Positions 16,690 through 27,500 of a stretch of 64,000 nucleotides of DNA are shown here, piece after piece (within the stretch, counting starts at the first letter, position 1; each line of letters starts with the position of its first letter). The stretch covers positions 1 through 64,000 of the forward strand of contig JAHWIK010000027.1 in NCBI GenBank assembly GCA_019322485.1, written 5' to 3'. The translations under genes were made by a program, and so were the position numbers. Below the pieces are notes generated by a model. The model was not told the DNA's origin, searched no databases, and saw only the letters and a program-made list of their open reading frames with translations. The DNA is from Candidatus Woesearchaeota archaeon (lineage in GTDB: Archaea > Nanobdellota > Nanobdellia > Woesearchaeales > JAHWIC01).

Positions 16690-19600
16690 AGAAGAAGGTA
16701 ATGATTGGACTGCTTTGTATCATCTTTATAGCACTAATTGTACCTACCAAAGGTTTCAATATAATAACAGGTTCGCTTGTCCGCACATCAGGCGGTTCCT
16801 TTGATGTAGCTAATTTCCCGCCTGTAATTGAGGCTGATGAATTTATTGGAGATGCTGGTGACTTAGTAACAATAAATGTTAATGCATATGATCCAAATGG
16901 AGGGAGCGTGACAGTTAATTTCACTTCTCCTTTGAACAGTTCTGGCCAATGGCAGTCTACAGTTAATGACAGCGGTACCTCTTATACTGATATCTTTGCT
17001 TCAGATGGAACATTAGAATCAAACCTCACTGTGGCTATTAAATTAAGGCCGTATTGCGGGGACGGCAACTGCAGCAGTGGAGAAACATGCTCAACATGCG
17101 TCGTAGATTGTGGAACCTGCAATACCCCATCGGGTGGCGGAGGAGGCGGCAGGAGGCCTCAAATTATGTGCATAGAAGATTGGGTATGCACTGACTGGTT
17201 TGGGTGTGCTTTAAATGAAAGCCAAACAAGAAGGTGCACAGATAGAAGCGCATGTGGAACAACTGAATACAAACCAGTGGAAATAAAGTCTTGTATATAT
17301 GTATACCCAAAACTTAAGGAAGAGGTTACAGAAGAAGAAATTCCATTGGAAGAAGAGCCGAAGAAACTTATTTCTGCTATAACAGAAAAGATTACTGGAG
17401 GGGCAGTAAGAAAGATTTCATTCAAGTCACCGCATTACTTGGTTCTAATAGCCTTATTATCAATGATACTCTGGGTGGTATTATTCCTCTCAAGAGAAGA
17501 ACAAAGAAAAAAGAAGATGAAGGAAGTCATTATTATACTCCTAATAATATCCATCCTATTTGCAGGGATTTATTTCTTAGGCTCAGGATTGGTTGGCTTG
17601 TTTATTGCCAAAGAAGGGCTGATAATGTACGAGCAGGACGTAAGCTGGAAAATTAATGCTGACCAAGAGTTTGATTTTGTGATAACAGAGCATCCTGAGG
17701 TATTTAATTTGAGAACATTAAGGCTAAGCGGAAGTTATGTCGGAAATGGAATGTTCAGGGCTTATCTTAAAACCAAAGATGGAACAAAATATCTGATATT
17801 GGATGATGAAGCAGTAACAAAGCCAGGATTAGCTAAAATAACAGGATTGTTTGTGGAGGAATGTGATGAAGATGGATGTTCTATCAAAGAATCTAAAGAG
17901 AAAAAGCCTAAAGAGGCGAAAGTAAAAGTAGATGAGAAAGAGGAAGAGAAGGAAGAGAAGAAAGAAGAGAAAGAGGAGGAAAAAGAGGAAAAGAAAGAAG
18001 AGAAGAAAGCCAAGAGAAAGAAGGAAAATAAAGTTGAAGAAAAGATAATGAGGATTAAGTTGTTCGAAGATGAATGTAAAGAGAATTGCTTGTTGCCTCC
18101 TGGATTAGATGATACTGAGTATAAGATTGCTTTTGAGGTTGAGTCGGGATTGTTAAGGATAGACGAGATTAACTATGTGTTAAAGGACTTAACAACAGCT
18201 GCAAATATGACTAATACCATGAGGATCTATACAAAGATAAATGATGATCCAAGCTTTGATGCAGTAATTGATTCTGTTGTTTTGGAAGATGGTACTTTAA
18301 CTGTTATACTACATCATGATTCTAGCCAAGAACAAGAGATTAATGTTGAGGGGCACATTAGCTATGAGCTAAGCCATGAAGAAGCTAAGGCCGGAGAAAA
18401 GGTTAGCTTGGTTGTTTATGGCTGGGACAATGATTACTTCAGGATAAAGATTGGCAGGGAAGAGATATTTGCATTTGGAATGCAGGAAGAATTTGGATTT
18501 AATCCTGAGATTAAGAATGCGAATAATGACCTTGTTGAATATGATATTGAATTTGAGGATGTTGATACCAGGGATATTGAGAAAACCAGGAAAATAAGAA
18601 AACCAACTGGCCTGGTGATTGCCTCTGCGCCAGGATTTAAGATTAAACAAGGGAAATATGACATTAAGGTCAAACCAAGAGAACATCCAATCAAATCAGT
18701 TGTTATTCATAAGGTTGATATTAGCTCGAACATAACTGAGTTTATTGGTGTTGATGATGCTCCTGAGACTGGCGAGTTTATTGAGGTCTATGCAATTGAC
18801 CCAACCAGATTTAATTTCACCAAAGCAACTGTTACTGTAGTTGCTAAGGGAGATACCTTGTATAAATGCAAGGACTGGAACTTTGGAGCTCAGAGTTGCG
18901 GGGGAAGCTGGGAATTGTTCAAAACCGGATTAATTCCAGGAGAAGAATATACATTTGTGTTGACACCTGATGACCCAGGTTTTGCTGAGATTAATGTGAG
19001 TGCTGTTGAAGATAGTTTTGTTAATGAAGGTTCTCCTACCACAAATTATGACGAAGACACCAATAGCCTGTCAGTCGGACGTTTAGGCGCAGCTGGAAAT
19101 CGTCTTTGGACCTTTATCAAGTTCAGTACATCTGGCATTAATGGAGATTTTGTTGCCAATGCAACCCTTAGGCTGTATGCTGAGTCTATGGAAGGCTCAT
19201 CATTTGCTGTTGAAGTCTATGAAGTGGGTGATGACAGCTGGAATGAGACTACCCTGATTGGGAATAACATGCCTTCTTGCGGTAGTTTAGTAGCTAGCGC
19301 AACACCAACAGCAGGAAATTGGGCAGATTTTGATGTTTCTTCTTTTGTAAGCGAAACACTTGAAAACGAATCTGATGACACAGTCAGCTTCTGCATAAAA
19401 GGAAATGCAGCAACAATAGGCTCAAGCAATTACTATAGATTCGAGGACCATGAAAACACAAGAGGAAGCGGCAATACTCCTGAACTAAACATTGTGACCG
19501 GAGCCATTGATATAAAGACTATCTGGCCAGCAAACAACAGCCAGCATGGAGATGGAAGTATAATAATTTCCTATAATGTAACTTCTGATAATGAGATTGA

Positions 19601-22600
19601 CAGCTGCTCTTTGATTAATGCCAAGAACGGCGGCAATATTATAGATACAGATGATACCATCACTAGAAATATTCTCCAAACATTTGTGAATGAAATACAA
19701 AATGAAGGCAACTATAGCTTCTATATAAATTGCACAGACATATTTGGGAATTTAGAGACAAGTGAAACAACTAGTTTCTATGTAAATGAATCTAAGGTTG
19801 ATGTTTATGCAAAGATTAAGGACTCTAATTCTTCTGCTATAGATGTCAATATATCATTTTCACAAAGTGGCGAGGTAAAATATTCAAGCAGTGGAATCTT
19901 GCATATGCTAGTCATGGATGATGGACTTTATGATATCTCTGTTCTTTTATCAAGTCATCTTGTCCAAAGCATTGATTTTATGGATGTAAATCTCACAACA
20001 AGCAGGATAAAGGTAGTGGATATTGATAATTTTGTAGATAATGATGGTTATGATGAACTTTATTCAATAGACCCAACTGCAATCAGTTTCACAAATGCAA
20101 CTGTCACAATTACTGCTGCTACTAATGATTGGCTGTATAAATGCAAGGATTGGAACTTTACAACCCAGACATGCTATGGCAACTGGAGTATTCTTAAAAC
20201 AGACCTTGTTCCTGGACAGCCATATAACTTTACCATAACAGCTGATGACCCGGGATTTGCAGAACAGCCTGGCTCTGAGGGCAAGGATACACATATAAGG
20301 GGTGGCTACCCAAATAGGAATTACGGAGCTGAAGGAGAGATTCAAGTAAAAGGGGACCAAAGCCAAAGGAGCTTAATAGAATTCAATTTATCAGATATTC
20401 CTTCTTCATCACTAATAGAAAATGCTACTTTGGAATTGTATGTAACAGGTAAAGGTACTGGAAGTCCGGTAATTAACATTTATAGAATTAACAACAGCTG
20501 GACAGAAGGAACAGGAACTGGTGAGGTTACAGATGATGGAGCAACATGGAACAGCAGGAATGGAAGTGTGGATTGGGACGACCAAGGAGGAGATTATGAT
20601 GAAACCATATGGGCTAATTACACACTCGTTGATAGATATATATGGGTCTCATTTAATATAACAGAACTTGTGCAAAAGTGGGTTAATGGCAGTTATCCAA
20701 ACCAGGGACTTATGTTAAAAAGTGTTACATCAGGCACTAATATTTGGAAATTTGCATCAAGCGATAACATAAACTCAACAATACGCCCAAAAATAGATAT
20801 AAACTATATTGCGTCTATACCTCCAAATGTAACCTCTATTCAAATAACTCCTGCAACAGCTTACACTAATGATAACCTAAACTGCTCATTTGTAGTTGTA
20901 GATGAAGATGCAGGGGATAATCTTAGTGTAAATTATACGTGGTATAATGGAACCTCTGCAATAATAACAGGAACATTAAATGTTACAAATGGAACTCAGG
21001 AATCAATAGTTCTCGGCAGCGGGAATACATCAAAGAATGATGTATGGAACTGCTCTGTGCTTCCTTATGATGAAACAGTTTATGGAACTGAAAGAAAGGC
21101 AGCTAAAACAATACAAAACTCGCTGCCTACTGCGCCTGGGGTTGATGTACTGCCCAATTCGCCGGAAGATGATGATGACTTGGTTGCAAGCATAACAACA
21201 CCAAGCTCAGATGCTGATGATGATGCTATAACCTATTCCTATCAGTGGTATAAAGATGAGGTGCTGCAGCCAGGACAAACCACAAGCACATTGTCTAATT
21301 TATTAACATCTCCTGGAGAGGTATGGAAATGTGTCATTACTCCAAATGATGGTGAAGGGGAGGGTACAGCAGGAGAGGATAATGTAACAATCAATGGAGG
21401 TATTCCAGAACAAACATCATCTGTAAAATTAATCTCTCCCTCAAATGCTTCTACATGGACAACCTCAAATACTGTAACCTTCCAGTATAATGTATCTAAT
21501 AATGTAACAAACTGTTCTTTGGTAATTAACAATGCTGTAGACCAGACAGACATAGATGTCACTCCAAATGCAACACAATCGTTTACAAAAACATTAAGCA
21601 ATGGTGGTTATGGCTGGTCTGTGAACTGCACTAATCTCGATAATTCAACAAACAGCTCGGTAACATGGCAATTAACAGTAGATTATGACAGCAGTGGAGG
21701 CACTCCAAGCAGCGGCGGTGGAGGAGGCGGAGGTGCTAGAAGACAATGCTATGACCGCTTAGACAATGATGGTGATGGATTGATAGATTGGCCTGATGAC
21801 CCTGGCTGTGTGAGCAGTTATGATGATGACGAAATAAACATTATTGAGGGATGTAGCGAGTATTGGATTTGCTCTGGATGGGGAGAGTGTGTAGACAGCG
21901 CACAGCTAAGAGTCTGCACAGATGTAAACAATTGCGGAACAATAGATAACAAACCATCAGAAACTAGAGGCTGTACTGTTGAAGAGATTCCTGAAACAGA
22001 GAATGTTACACAAATTCCCGAAGTCATTCCAAAGGTCACTGGAAAAACAATAGAGGTCCTTCCATATCAGCCTCCAAACCCAGTTTATTTTGTTCCAACA
22101 ATACTGTTATTGGTAACCTTGATTGCAATAATAGCATTAAGGAAGACCAAGCTTCCTGACAAAATAAAGAATTCAATTGCACTGCTCCATATCCTGCTTA
22201 TTATTACGATTGTGATGCTTCTTTTAGTATCATTCCTAGGCACAACAATAACAGGGCTTGTTCCTCTGGAAGGCATAAACGCGACAAATGTAGGCGACAT
22301 CACCATAGGCGACCCAATAAATACGTTTGTTGTGTTAGCAGCAGTAATTATTATTGTGATATCACTTATCTTATTTTCAAACAAAGTAATCAAAGGGTTT
22401 AAACCCAGCGAGTATAAATTATATGCTGGCTTAATTTTATATAAAATAACTAAAATGTTCAAGCATCGCGGGCATAAAATATCCTTTGCCCGGTTCTTAG
22501 ATAAGATAATCAATAAGGTTGAGCATAACTTGTGCAAAATAGTTGAAAAATTTAAACAAGGCATATGTAAAAAAGGAAAAATAACCAAAAAAATTAAAAA

Positions 22601-22619
22601 TCGGAGGAGTAAAAAATGA
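16686..22619 (+). CDS. Giant multi-domain membrane surface protein with TSP1-like, DNRLRE-like and shared DPANN surface modules
   Basis: 1977 residues. A signal peptide (1-24) leads to a beta domain and a CGDGNCSSGETC-type Cys motif (124-146). A TSP1-like CxxxWxCxxW module (162-204) and two close membrane helices follow (about 245-267 and 280-305). Then come a Lys/Glu low-complexity linker (about 400-455) and a beta module shared with the genes at 22616, 24529 and 29952. Two copies of the YKCKDWxF...PGFAE module lie near 720-775 and 1150-1200. DNRLRE/CBM96-like domains cover roughly 775-940 and 1200-1380, and Ig/PKD domains follow. A second TSP1-like module (about 1720-1765), three C-terminal membrane helices and a very basic tail end it. 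The part before residue 278 resembles a complete small surface protein, and the homologous proteins begin at the second helix, so this looks like a fusion. Function is probably cell-surface recognition or carbohydrate contact. Confidence 0.82.
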   Translation: MKKKVMIGLLCIIFIALIVPTKGFNIITGSLVRTSGGSFDVANFPPVIEADEFIGDAGDLVTINVNAYDPNGGSVTVNFTSPLNSSGQWQSTVNDSGTSYTDIFASDGTLESNLTVAIKLRPYCGDGNCSSGETCSTCVVDCGTCNTPSGGGGGGRRPQIMCIEDWVCTDWFGCALNESQTRRCTDRSACGTTEYKPVEIKSCIYVYPKLKEEVTEEEIPLEEEPKKLISAITEKITGGAVRKISFKSPHYLVLIALLSMILWVVLFLSREEQRKKKMKEVIIILLIISILFAGIYFLGSGLVGLFIAKEGLIMYEQDVSWKINADQEFDFVITEHPEVFNLRTLRLSGSYVGNGMFRAYLKTKDGTKYLILDDEAVTKPGLAKITGLFVEECDEDGCSIKESKEKKPKEAKVKVDEKEEEKEEKKEEKEEEKEEKKEEKKAKRKKENKVEEKIMRIKLFEDECKENCLLPPGLDDTEYKIAFEVESGLLRIDEINYVLKDLTTAANMTNTMRIYTKINDDPSFDAVIDSVVLEDGTLTVILHHDSSQEQEINVEGHISYELSHEEAKAGEKVSLVVYGWDNDYFRIKIGREEIFAFGMQEEFGFNPEIKNANNDLVEYDIEFEDVDTRDIEKTRKIRKPTGLVIASAPGFKIKQGKYDIKVKPREHPIKSVVIHKVDISSNITEFIGVDDAPETGEFIEVYAIDPTRFNFTKATVTVVAKGDTLYKCKDWNFGAQSCGGSWELFKTGLIPGEEYTFVLTPDDPGFAEINVSAVEDSFVNEGSPTTNYDEDTNSLSVGRLGAAGNRLWTFIKFSTSGINGDFVANATLRLYAESMEGSSFAVEVYEVGDDSWNETTLIGNNMPSCGSLVASATPTAGNWADFDVSSFVSETLENESDDTVSFCIKGNAATIGSSNYYRFEDHENTRGSGNTPELNIVTGAIDIKTIWPANNSQHGDGSIIISYNVTSDNEIDSCSLINAKNGGNIIDTDDTITRNILQTFVNEIQNEGNYSFYINCTDIFGNLETSETTSFYVNESKVDVYAKIKDSNSSAIDVNISFSQSGEVKYSSSGILHMLVMDDGLYDISVLLSSHLVQSIDFMDVNLTTSRIKVVDIDNFVDNDGYDELYSIDPTAISFTNATVTITAATNDWLYKCKDWNFTTQTCYGNWSILKTDLVPGQPYNFTITADDPGFAEQPGSEGKDTHIRGGYPNRNYGAEGEIQVKGDQSQRSLIEFNLSDIPSSSLIENATLELYVTGKGTGSPVINIYRINNSWTEGTGTGEVTDDGATWNSRNGSVDWDDQGGDYDETIWANYTLVDRYIWVSFNITELVQKWVNGSYPNQGLMLKSVTSGTNIWKFASSDNINSTIRPKIDINYIASIPPNVTSIQITPATAYTNDNLNCSFVVVDEDAGDNLSVNYTWYNGTSAIITGTLNVTNGTQESIVLGSGNTSKNDVWNCSVLPYDETVYGTERKAAKTIQNSLPTAPGVDVLPNSPEDDDDLVASITTPSSDADDDAITYSYQWYKDEVLQPGQTTSTLSNLLTSPGEVWKCVITPNDGEGEGTAGEDNVTINGGIPEQTSSVKLISPSNASTWTTSNTVTFQYNVSNNVTNCSLVINNAVDQTDIDVTPNATQSFTKTLSNGGYGWSVNCTNLDNSTNSSVTWQLTVDYDSSGGTPSSGGGGGGGARRQCYDRLDNDGDGLIDWPDDPGCVSSYDDDEINIIEGCSEYWICSGWGECVDSAQLRVCTDVNNCGTIDNKPSETRGCTVEEIPETENVTQIPEVIPKVTGKTIEVLPYQPPNPVYFVPTILLLVTLIAIIALRKTKLPDKIKNSIALLHILLIITIVMLLLVSFLGTTITGLVPLEGINATNVGDITIGDPINTFVVLAAVIIIVISLILFSNKVIKGFKPSEYKLYAGLILYKITKMFKHRGHKISFARFLDKIINKVEHNLCKIVEKFKQGICKKGKITKKIKNRRSKK
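22603..22609 (+). promoter_or_regulatory. Strong Shine-Dalgarno for the coupled 204-residue gene
   Basis: GGAGGAG stands 7 bases before the ATG at 22616, inside the end of the giant gene, whose TGA overlaps that ATG. Perfect Shine-Dalgarno motifs are rare in this window, so this fixes the start. Confidence 0.7.
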
Positions 22620-23230
22620 AGGAAGTTAGTGCACATACATTTGCAAAAATCAAGATTGGTGTAGCTGTAACCGCAGTTTTGGCTTTAAGTTTCTATCTAT
22701 TCAGCAATCCAAATATCACTGGATACGTATCTATAGACTTTATTATGCAGGATTTGGATATTACCCTAACCCAAAGCCAGGTCTTTACAATGGGTGCAAC
22801 TAACCCCCAACCGTTTACCCTGACATCATTTAAGCTGTCAGGAGAGGTTATTGGAGACGGAAGAGTAGAAATCTATCTGGAAAACCGTCAGGGCCAGCAG
22901 CTTCTGATTTACAGGAATATAAAATCAAAGGACAGGGGCATAAGTGCTATAACAGGGCTTGCTGTTGAAGGGGGAGAACCAACTGGGAAAGCAGAGGAAG
23001 GAACTTATTTTGTAATCACACCCGGCCAAGTAATACAAAATCCTGGATTAATGGAATTATCCGGAAAAGAGGAAACAATCAGCGGCCCTTTCAGCGATGA
23101 ATGTGTCGATACATGCTTCATAAGGATGGAATTGTCCAGCAGCACAACATACGGCCTGGTCTTTAAGGTAGAGCCAGGCACAACGCTGAAGATTGACAGG
23201 ATATTTTACACAATTGATACAGATGAATGA
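22616..23230 (+). CDS. Membrane-anchored stand-alone copy of the shared DPANN surface beta module
   Basis: 204 residues. An N-terminal membrane helix (about 10-31) is followed by the NITGYV motif. Then comes a beta module with FTLTSFKLSGEVIGDGRVEIYLE, matching LRTVQLSGNYTGDGTFKVYLEG in the 24529 protein. A CVDTCFI...YGLVFKVEPGTTLKIDRIFY ending matches the C-x3-CLLP...SYKLVFEVDSG segments of the giant proteins. It is therefore the N-terminal module of the giant proteins on its own. The start overlaps the stop of the 16686 gene (ATGA), so it belongs to the same operon. It may oligomerise with or cap the giant protein through the common module; that is inference. Confidence 0.75.
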   Translation: MKEVSAHTFAKIKIGVAVTAVLALSFYLFSNPNITGYVSIDFIMQDLDITLTQSQVFTMGATNPQPFTLTSFKLSGEVIGDGRVEIYLENRQGQQLLIYRNIKSKDRGISAITGLAVEGGEPTGKAEEGTYFVITPGQVIQNPGLMELSGKEETISGPFSDECVDTCFIRMELSSSTTYGLVFKVEPGTTLKIDRIFYTIDTDE

Positions 23231-23245
23231 TAAAAATGGATAGCA

Positions 23246-23257
23246 AATGTTTATATA
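23246..23257 (+). promoter_or_regulatory. TATA promoter of the SpoIIM gene
   Basis: AATGTTTATATA lies 31-42 bases before the ATG at 23288, giving a short leader. It indicates that the SpoIIM gene can be transcribed independently of the surface operon in front. Confidence 0.55.
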
Positions 23258-23287
23258 CGCTGAAAACATAAATAGATGTGTGTTTAA

Positions 23288-24124
23288 ATGGTATTAGAGC
23301 TGTTAATCAACCCGAAAAAGGTCCAGGGAAAGCCTTGGGAGATGTTTTTCATAGGTTTTGTATACTCATTCATAGCTGTATTCCTAAGCATGTGGATATT
23401 CAAGGGGTATGCAAGCATAGTGATGGTAACCTTAACAGTTGTTGCCTCTGTGCCTTTTGTCCACAGGGTGATTGAGCTAGAGGAGAAGAAGGATATTGCC
23501 ATAAAAAAGGAGCGCAACTTATTGAAAGAGCACGGCAAGGCTATATCAATATTCATGTTTCTGTTCTTAGGGTTTGTTGCTTCCTTCTGCCTGTTGTATC
23601 TAATCCTTCCTGGGGAGACAATCCAGAATGTGTTTAGCGCTCAGATTGAGACAATAATCAGTGTTAATCCAAATTCACCTGTTGGGAATTTCATCGCCAG
23701 CTTTAATGCATTAAGCGCAATATTCTTCAATAACCTCAAGATATTGTTTTTCTGCATCGCGTTTTCCTTCTTTTATGGTGCAGGGGCGATATTTATCCTG
23801 ACATGGAATGCTTCTGTGATGGCAACAGCAATTGGTTCATTTATAAAGAATAATCTGCTGGGTGTTGCAGGTGCAGCAGGCTATCTGCACGTAACTTCTT
23901 TAGGTTTGCTGCAGTACTTGATTCATGGCATCCCAGAGATAGTTGCTTATTTTATTGGCGGCTTAGCAAGCGGGATAATATCGTTTGCTGTCATAAATCA
24001 TGATTTTATGGGCAAGAAGTTTAAGCATATCCTGCTTGATGCAAGCGACCTGATTTTGATTGCAATAGTTATCTTGGTTATCGCAGCACTGCTGGAGGTA
24101 TTTTTGGTTCCAATCATTGTATGA
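23288..24124 (+). CDS. SpoIIM/DUF95 family integral membrane protein
   Basis: 278 residues with six hydrophobic segments (about 20-40, 45-62, 88-110, 155-178, 205-232, 250-275). The conserved core NALSAIFFNNLKILFFC...FYGAGAIFILTWNASVMA and the later HGIPEIVAYFIGGLASG segment are hallmarks of the stage II sporulation protein M family (PF01944). In bacilli SpoIIM works with SpoIID/P in peptidoglycan remodelling during engulfment. Archaea lack both sporulation and peptidoglycan, and the family is widespread there with unknown function, possibly in membrane shaping. The start ATG is preceded by its own TATA box. A partner SpoIID or SpoIIP is not present in the window. Confidence 0.85.
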   Translation: MVLELLINPKKVQGKPWEMFFIGFVYSFIAVFLSMWIFKGYASIVMVTLTVVASVPFVHRVIELEEKKDIAIKKERNLLKEHGKAISIFMFLFLGFVASFCLLYLILPGETIQNVFSAQIETIISVNPNSPVGNFIASFNALSAIFFNNLKILFFCIAFSFFYGAGAIFILTWNASVMATAIGSFIKNNLLGVAGAAGYLHVTSLGLLQYLIHGIPEIVAYFIGGLASGIISFAVINHDFMGKKFKHILLDASDLILIAIVILVIAALLEVFLVPIIV

Positions 24125-24232
24125 TTAATAATATTATAGTTGGTAGATTTCTTTTCTCAAGTTAAGTTTCTAACATCCTAAAAATCAATCTGATTTTTGC
24201 TCAAAAAATCAATTTCAGAAAAATAATAAATA

Positions 24233-24316
24233 TGATTTTTGCCTTATTCCTATCTATAAAGCAAAAATCATCATCTGTTCTCCTTTATATCCTAGCTTAA
24301 AGGAAGGTATGCGGAT
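24233..24316 (+). repeat. Triple-hairpin intergenic element, copy 2 (partial, C-B)
   Basis: Hairpin C (TGATTTTTGC and GCAAAAATCA) is followed by hairpin B, whose CCTAGCTTAAAGGAAGGTA-GCGGAT part is the reverse complement of copy 1. Hairpin A is missing. After GCGGAT the sequence runs directly into the ACTTACA operator array. Just upstream (24183-24225) are further fragments of the hairpin C sequence. Confidence 0.75.
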
Positions 24317-24515
24317 ACTTACAATTAGGCAAAAATTTGTGCTTGAATACTTACATTAGAGTATAAATTAACTTACAAAATACGACATTTACTCATAAAA
24401 ATTAGAATATTACTTACATTATTGTTCCTATTTACTTACATTAAATGACGAATATACTTAAAAAATAGTAATATTTATATATGATTACTTACATTTATGT
24501 ATAGTATTACTTAAT
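24317..24515. promoter_or_regulatory. Array of six ACTTACA operator sites
   Basis: Exact ACTTACA heptamers start at 24317, 24349, 24371, 24412, 24434 and 24487, with degenerate copies at 24456 and 24509. Spacings of 32, 22, 41, 22 and 53 bases are all close to whole turns of B-DNA, so the sites face the same side. The same heptamer is repeated before the gene at 29356. The obvious candidates to bind are the tandem-HTH proteins encoded at 28471 and 29356. Confidence 0.7.
24471..24484 (+). promoter_or_regulatory. TATA box of the 24529 operon
   Basis: ATATTTATATATGA is 45-58 bases before the ATG. Transcription would begin near 24508, with one exact operator (24487) between TATA and start and one degenerate copy on the start. 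Confidence 0.55.
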
Positions 24516-24528
24516 TTTAAGAAGATTT

Positions 24529-27500
24529 ATGGAAAATAGGGATTTGAGAGTTAAAAAACCGCAGAAATCAAGAGAATTAACTAGTTCTAAATTTGTTCAA
24601 AAGGTAAAAGCTCCTCTTATTAATGTATTAATCTTGTTGGTTTTATTTGGGGGAATCTACTTCCTAGGGCCAGGCTTATCTGGTTTTTTTATCGCAGAGC
24701 CTGGTATAGTGAGCTATGAACAGGACATCAGTATAAGCGCTGTTGAAGACAAAACAGAGATATGGAGCTTAGAACAGTATCCTGAACAGTTTGAACTAAG
24801 AACAGTACAGCTTAGCGGAAATTATACTGGGGATGGAACATTTAAGGTTTATTTAGAGGGTGAAGAAGGAACTAGATATTTGATTTTGGATAATTCTGCA
24901 ATTGAAACAGAAACATTAGCTGGTGTTACTGGCTATGTGGTAGCAGTTAATGCTTCTGAAGAGGAAATTGAGGAGGAATTAGTTATAACTTTTGAAGCTG
25001 AAGAAGAAAATGAGACTGAGGAGCAGGGAGATGTAATATTTGGGGAGCCTGAGGAAGAAATAATTGAAGAGGTTAATGAAAGTGAAGAAGTTCTTGAAGA
25101 AGTAAACGTAACTGAAGAGATTAATGTTACAGAAGAAGAGGCTGAAGAGGAAGTAGAAGAGATTATTGAAGAGGAAATTGAGGAAGAGATAACAATTGAT
25201 TTAGCTTATAATTCTGATACAAACTTTGACTCAAATAATGATGGTATTGAGGATGTTGACGGTGCTGTTGACTTTAGTGTTGCTGGTTCTGGGTTTAACT
25301 GGGGTGTCGATAGTTCAAAGCTTTGCACAAGATGGCAGGTTTATCCTGTTGGAAGCGAAGAAGCAACCATAGTTTGTTATGGCAATGAAGCCTGCTGCAA
25401 TTTTGTTGGACTGCAGCCTTATATGGATGATTGGGATGACAGCTTTGTGTTGACTTATGCTGCTCATGGTTCTGATTATGATAACATCGTTTCTGCGCAG
25501 GTTATCTATGCTGATATCGATACTGCAGAGATTTATTATTCAAGTTGGGATGAATTGAGCGCCAGATTCATATCTGAATTTGTTGCGTTTGAGGATGTTT
25601 GTGCTGAAACATGCTTATTGCCTTCTGGTTTGGATTCAACGAGTTATAAGCTTGTGTTTGAGGTTGATTCTGGTGTATTGAATATTGATAAGATTAGCTA
25701 TGTTGCTAGAAACTTAACACAGGTCATTGAAGCAGAAGAGTTTGAATTTAATTCTGATATCAAGAATGCAGGGAATGAGTTAGTTGAGTATGATATTGAA
25801 TTTGAAGATGTTGACACCAAACAGATTAAGAAAAGTGAACAAATAAGACAAGCAAAAGGCCTGGTAATTGCTTCTGCACCAGGATTAAGCATTAAAGAAG
25901 GAAAATACAACATCAGGATTAAACCAAGAGAACATCCAATCAAATCCATTGTTGTTCACGACGTTAACATTAGCTCAAACATAACTGAGTTTATTGATAT
26001 TGATGATGTTCCTGAATTTGGCGATTATGTTGAAGTCTATGCCATTGACCCAACCAGGTTTAATTTCACAAATGCAACTGTTACTGTAACAGCAACTGGA
26101 AATGAGTTGTACAAATGCAAAGACTGGGATTTCGAAGCACAAAACTGCCAAGGAAGCTGGGAATTGTTCAAAACAGATTTAGTCCCGGGACAGAATTATA
26201 CATTTACATTAACTCCAGAGGATCCAGGATTTGCTGAGATTCTAATAACAAAAGCTATACACCTTGATGAAAATCAAAACTTGATTTCTGATATTTATGA
26301 CGAAGTTTACCAACTTGATAATGTATGGTCAGAGCCAATCTATGAAAATGAATATGTAAGAGTTACTTTTGAAGAAGAGCTTGATTCTTCAAAAGATATA
26401 ACCCTTTATGCAAGAAATAACCAGGGTTTGAATACTAATGTCGAGGTTTATTACTTTAACAGCACAGAGAAAATAACAGAATTCCCAGTAATAACAGATG
26501 AAGATTATTACAAGATTTATTTAACTGATATGCAAGGAAGCCAGGATACATTTGATTTAAAGATTGTCAATACTGATTCTGAAACAGCTTATCTTGAATT
26601 TGAGCATATAATTGATCCAACAATTGTACAAAGATATTATCTTAGAGGAGCAGGTGGTTCTGGAGCTGGCCTTAAAGATAAATTAGAAACAACAATAGGG
26701 GGTGCGTCAGCTAGCTGGTCACCAACAGCTGATTTACAGACAGCCCTATTTGTTTTTGACACTGCTTATGCTCAAAATACAATTATAGAGAACCAATCAT
26801 TTTATCTCTCTGTATGGTGTGATAAAACTGCAAGCCTTGGTGGGGATAATCCTGATATTAGTGCTTATACTTTGTATGATTGTGATACAGATAATACCTG
26901 CACTTCCCCTGCTCCTGTTCAAATTTGTACAGCTACTGGACTAAGTCTAGATTGTGATTCTACTACAATTATAGAGGCAACTTCATCTGCATGCATTAGG
27001 GCTACAAATTACACAATGCATCAAGGAGATTATTTAGCATTAGAACTTACAGTTGATTCTAACAAAGCATCTTGGCCAAGAATATGGTATAATAGTTCAT
27101 TATATCCCTCTTATATTAATATTACAGAATTTACAGAAGAAGCACCAGACACAGCAGCTCCTGCAACAGTAACAAACTTAGCTAATCAGTCTGCTGGCTA
27201 CACATGGATTTACTGGAACTGGACAAATCCAAGCGATACTGACTTCAACCACACAGAGGTCTGGATAAATGGAACATTCTATGCAAATGTCAGTGCCCCT
27301 GACAATTTCTATAATGCAACTGGTTTGACAACAGATACTTGGTATGAAATACAAACAAGAACTGTTGACAATAATGGAAATATCAACACAACTTGGGTGA
27401 ATGATAGTGCCAAGACATTAGCTGATACAACAGCTCCTACAACCACACAATTATACCCTCCAGCTGGTTACTGGAATGGTAGTTCTGACCCTTATTCTAT

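Noticed and set aside
22085..22636. Open frame of 183 codons on the minus strand at the end of the 16686 gene
   Set aside because: It mirrors the membrane helices and basic tail of the real gene, which explains its hydrophobic look.
23288..24124. A sporulation role for the SpoIIM protein
   Set aside because: The family name comes from bacilli. No other sporulation or peptidoglycan gene is present and the host is archaeal.
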